Assembly (NCBI RefSeq): GCF_000378165.1
Contig: NZ_KB899342.1
Coordinates: 1-64,000, forward strand
Reading direction: 5' to 3'
DNA from: Saccharibacter floricola DSM 15669
GTDB taxonomy: Bacteria; Pseudomonadota; Alphaproteobacteria; Acetobacterales; Acetobacteraceae
Length of the DNA: 64,000 bases
Shown here: positions 63,479-64,000 of the stretch, in pieces
How positions within the stretch are numbered: position 1 is the stretch's first letter
Layout of the letters: each line of letters starts with the position of its first letter
Translations under genes and position numbers: made by a program
The notes under the pieces: generated by a model
The model's input: only the letters and a program-made list of their open reading frames with translations
The model's database searches: none
What the model was told of the DNA's origin: nothing

Positions 63479-64000
63479 TTAGAGGCCCATTGCTTTTTCA
63501 ACAAAGCGTTGGCGTAGCTGTGGCATATGCTTCAAGGCATTGAGAGCAAAACGACGAGGGCGGGTCAGAAGTGGATTTTGGTTGCTGAAGAGGCGTTCCA
63601 TTATATCGCAGCCGACGAGCATAGCAAAATTGCCCGGTCGTGTTTGGCGTTGATAGCGCGAGAGGAAAGAGGGAGAGCCGATGTCTTCTCCGCGTTTAAA
63701 GGCCTCATACAGGAGGTGAGTGAGCGTACGTACATCACGGAAACCAAGGTTCATTCCCTGACCAGCGACGGGATGGAGGCCATGGGCAGCATCCCCAATA
63801 AGCATGAGACGCTGAGCCGTGTAGCGATGAGCATATTGAGAGGCAAGCGGGTACACCCAGCGCTGACCGATCGGTGTGATAGCGCCGAGCTCTTCTTGCC
63901 CAAGGCGATCTGTCACGAGGCTTGCAAAAGCTTTGTCGGGAAGATGGCGAATATGGTTGATGCGTTGTGGTGTATCGGTCCAGACAATGGCGGAGCGATG
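63479..64000 (-). CDS. ubiH: UbiH/UbiF-family hydroxylase (C-terminal part, runs off the window)
   Basis: About 174 residues are visible, open to the window edge. RSAIVWTDTP, LGAITPIGQRWVYPLASQYA and the FAD-ribityl motif LMLIGDAAHGLHPVAGQGMN match UbiH-type 2-octaprenyl-6-methoxyphenol hydroxylases of ubiquinone synthesis. The N-terminal FAD-binding part is outside the window. Which ring position it serves, given a UbiM-like protein at 9.8 kb, is open. Confidence 0.85.
   Translation of the reverse strand, partial: HRSAIVWTDTPQRINHIRHLPDKAFASLVTDRLGQEELGAITPIGQRWVYPLASQYAHRYTAQRLMLIGDAAHGLHPVAGQGMNLGFRDVRTLTHLLYEAFKRGEDIGSPSFLSRYQRQTRPGNFAMLVGCDIMERLFSNQNPLLTRPRRFALNALKHMPQLRQRFVEKAMGL

Noticed and set aside
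1-64000. CRISPR array, prophage or large integrative element
   Set aside because: No regularly spaced repeats, integrase, capsid or conjugation genes were seen in the window.

Overview
The window looks like a chromosomal segment of an acetic acid bacterium (Alphaproteobacteria, Acetobacteraceae). I infer this from the gene set and protein sequences: two OprB-type sugar porins, a Tat-exported fructan hydrolase, an alphaproteobacterial histidine cluster, a UbiM-like and a UbiH-like hydroxylase, an FtsK with a Pro/Gln-rich linker, YfdX and MlaA/MlaC. Base composition is near 50% GC by eye. That, with sugar- and fructan-handling genes, would suit a nectar- or bee-associated genus such as Saccharibacter or Bombella, but the genus is a guess.

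Layout. 0-5 kb: the tail of an autotransporter, a YghA-like dehydrogenase with a Tat-like leader, two tandem decayed IS5-family elements sharing one CTAG target site, a nitroreductase, a low-GC gene with a CoiA-like zinc motif, and tRNA-Glu. 4.9-9.1 kb (minus): a histidine operon hisB-hisH-[GNAT-hisA fusion]-hisF-hisE followed by a HIT-family gene. 9.2-18 kb: nitroreductase-ubiM pair, a secreted orphan, ftsK with an RluA-type synthase, rluB-rsmD, a LysE exporter with a damaged or unusual 5' end, and tadA. 18-32.5 kb: a DegP/HtrA protease, an OprB porin, threonine aldolase, folD, an EmrAB-type pump with divergent TetR and a NodT outer-membrane factor, YfdX, a second OprB and a TRIC channel.

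32.5-47 kb: an NCS1 permease coupled to a CPBP protease, a SphA-type outer-membrane protein, a GST, a TonB receptor, QueH, a GH32 fructanase, then three genes (Ape1-like esterase, MBOAT acyltransferase, membrane-anchored SGNH protein) that resemble a peptidoglycan or polysaccharide O-acetylation cassette, and an HNH/SRA-type endonuclease gene broken by one in-frame stop beside tRNA-Thr. 47-64 kb: Mrp with a coupled 59-residue lipoprotein, a second DegP, DjlA-like, RHH and acyl-CoA dehydrogenase-like genes, an exported adenosine deaminase plus purine nucleoside permease pair, mlaA-mlaC-queA-tgt, a secreted aldose epimerase, a 1-kb gene-free region with three copies of a TTATCCCC/GGGGATAA palindrome and DnaA-box-like 9-mers, cysE, and the 3' part of a UbiH-type gene.

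Most of the window is ordinary core metabolism and envelope biology. The points most worth a second look are the gene-free region at 61.7-62.7 kb, a tRNA-guanine transglycosylase that has lost all three zinc cysteines, the GNAT-HisA fusion, and two tRNA-flanking spots holding foreign-looking or decaying DNA-processing genes.
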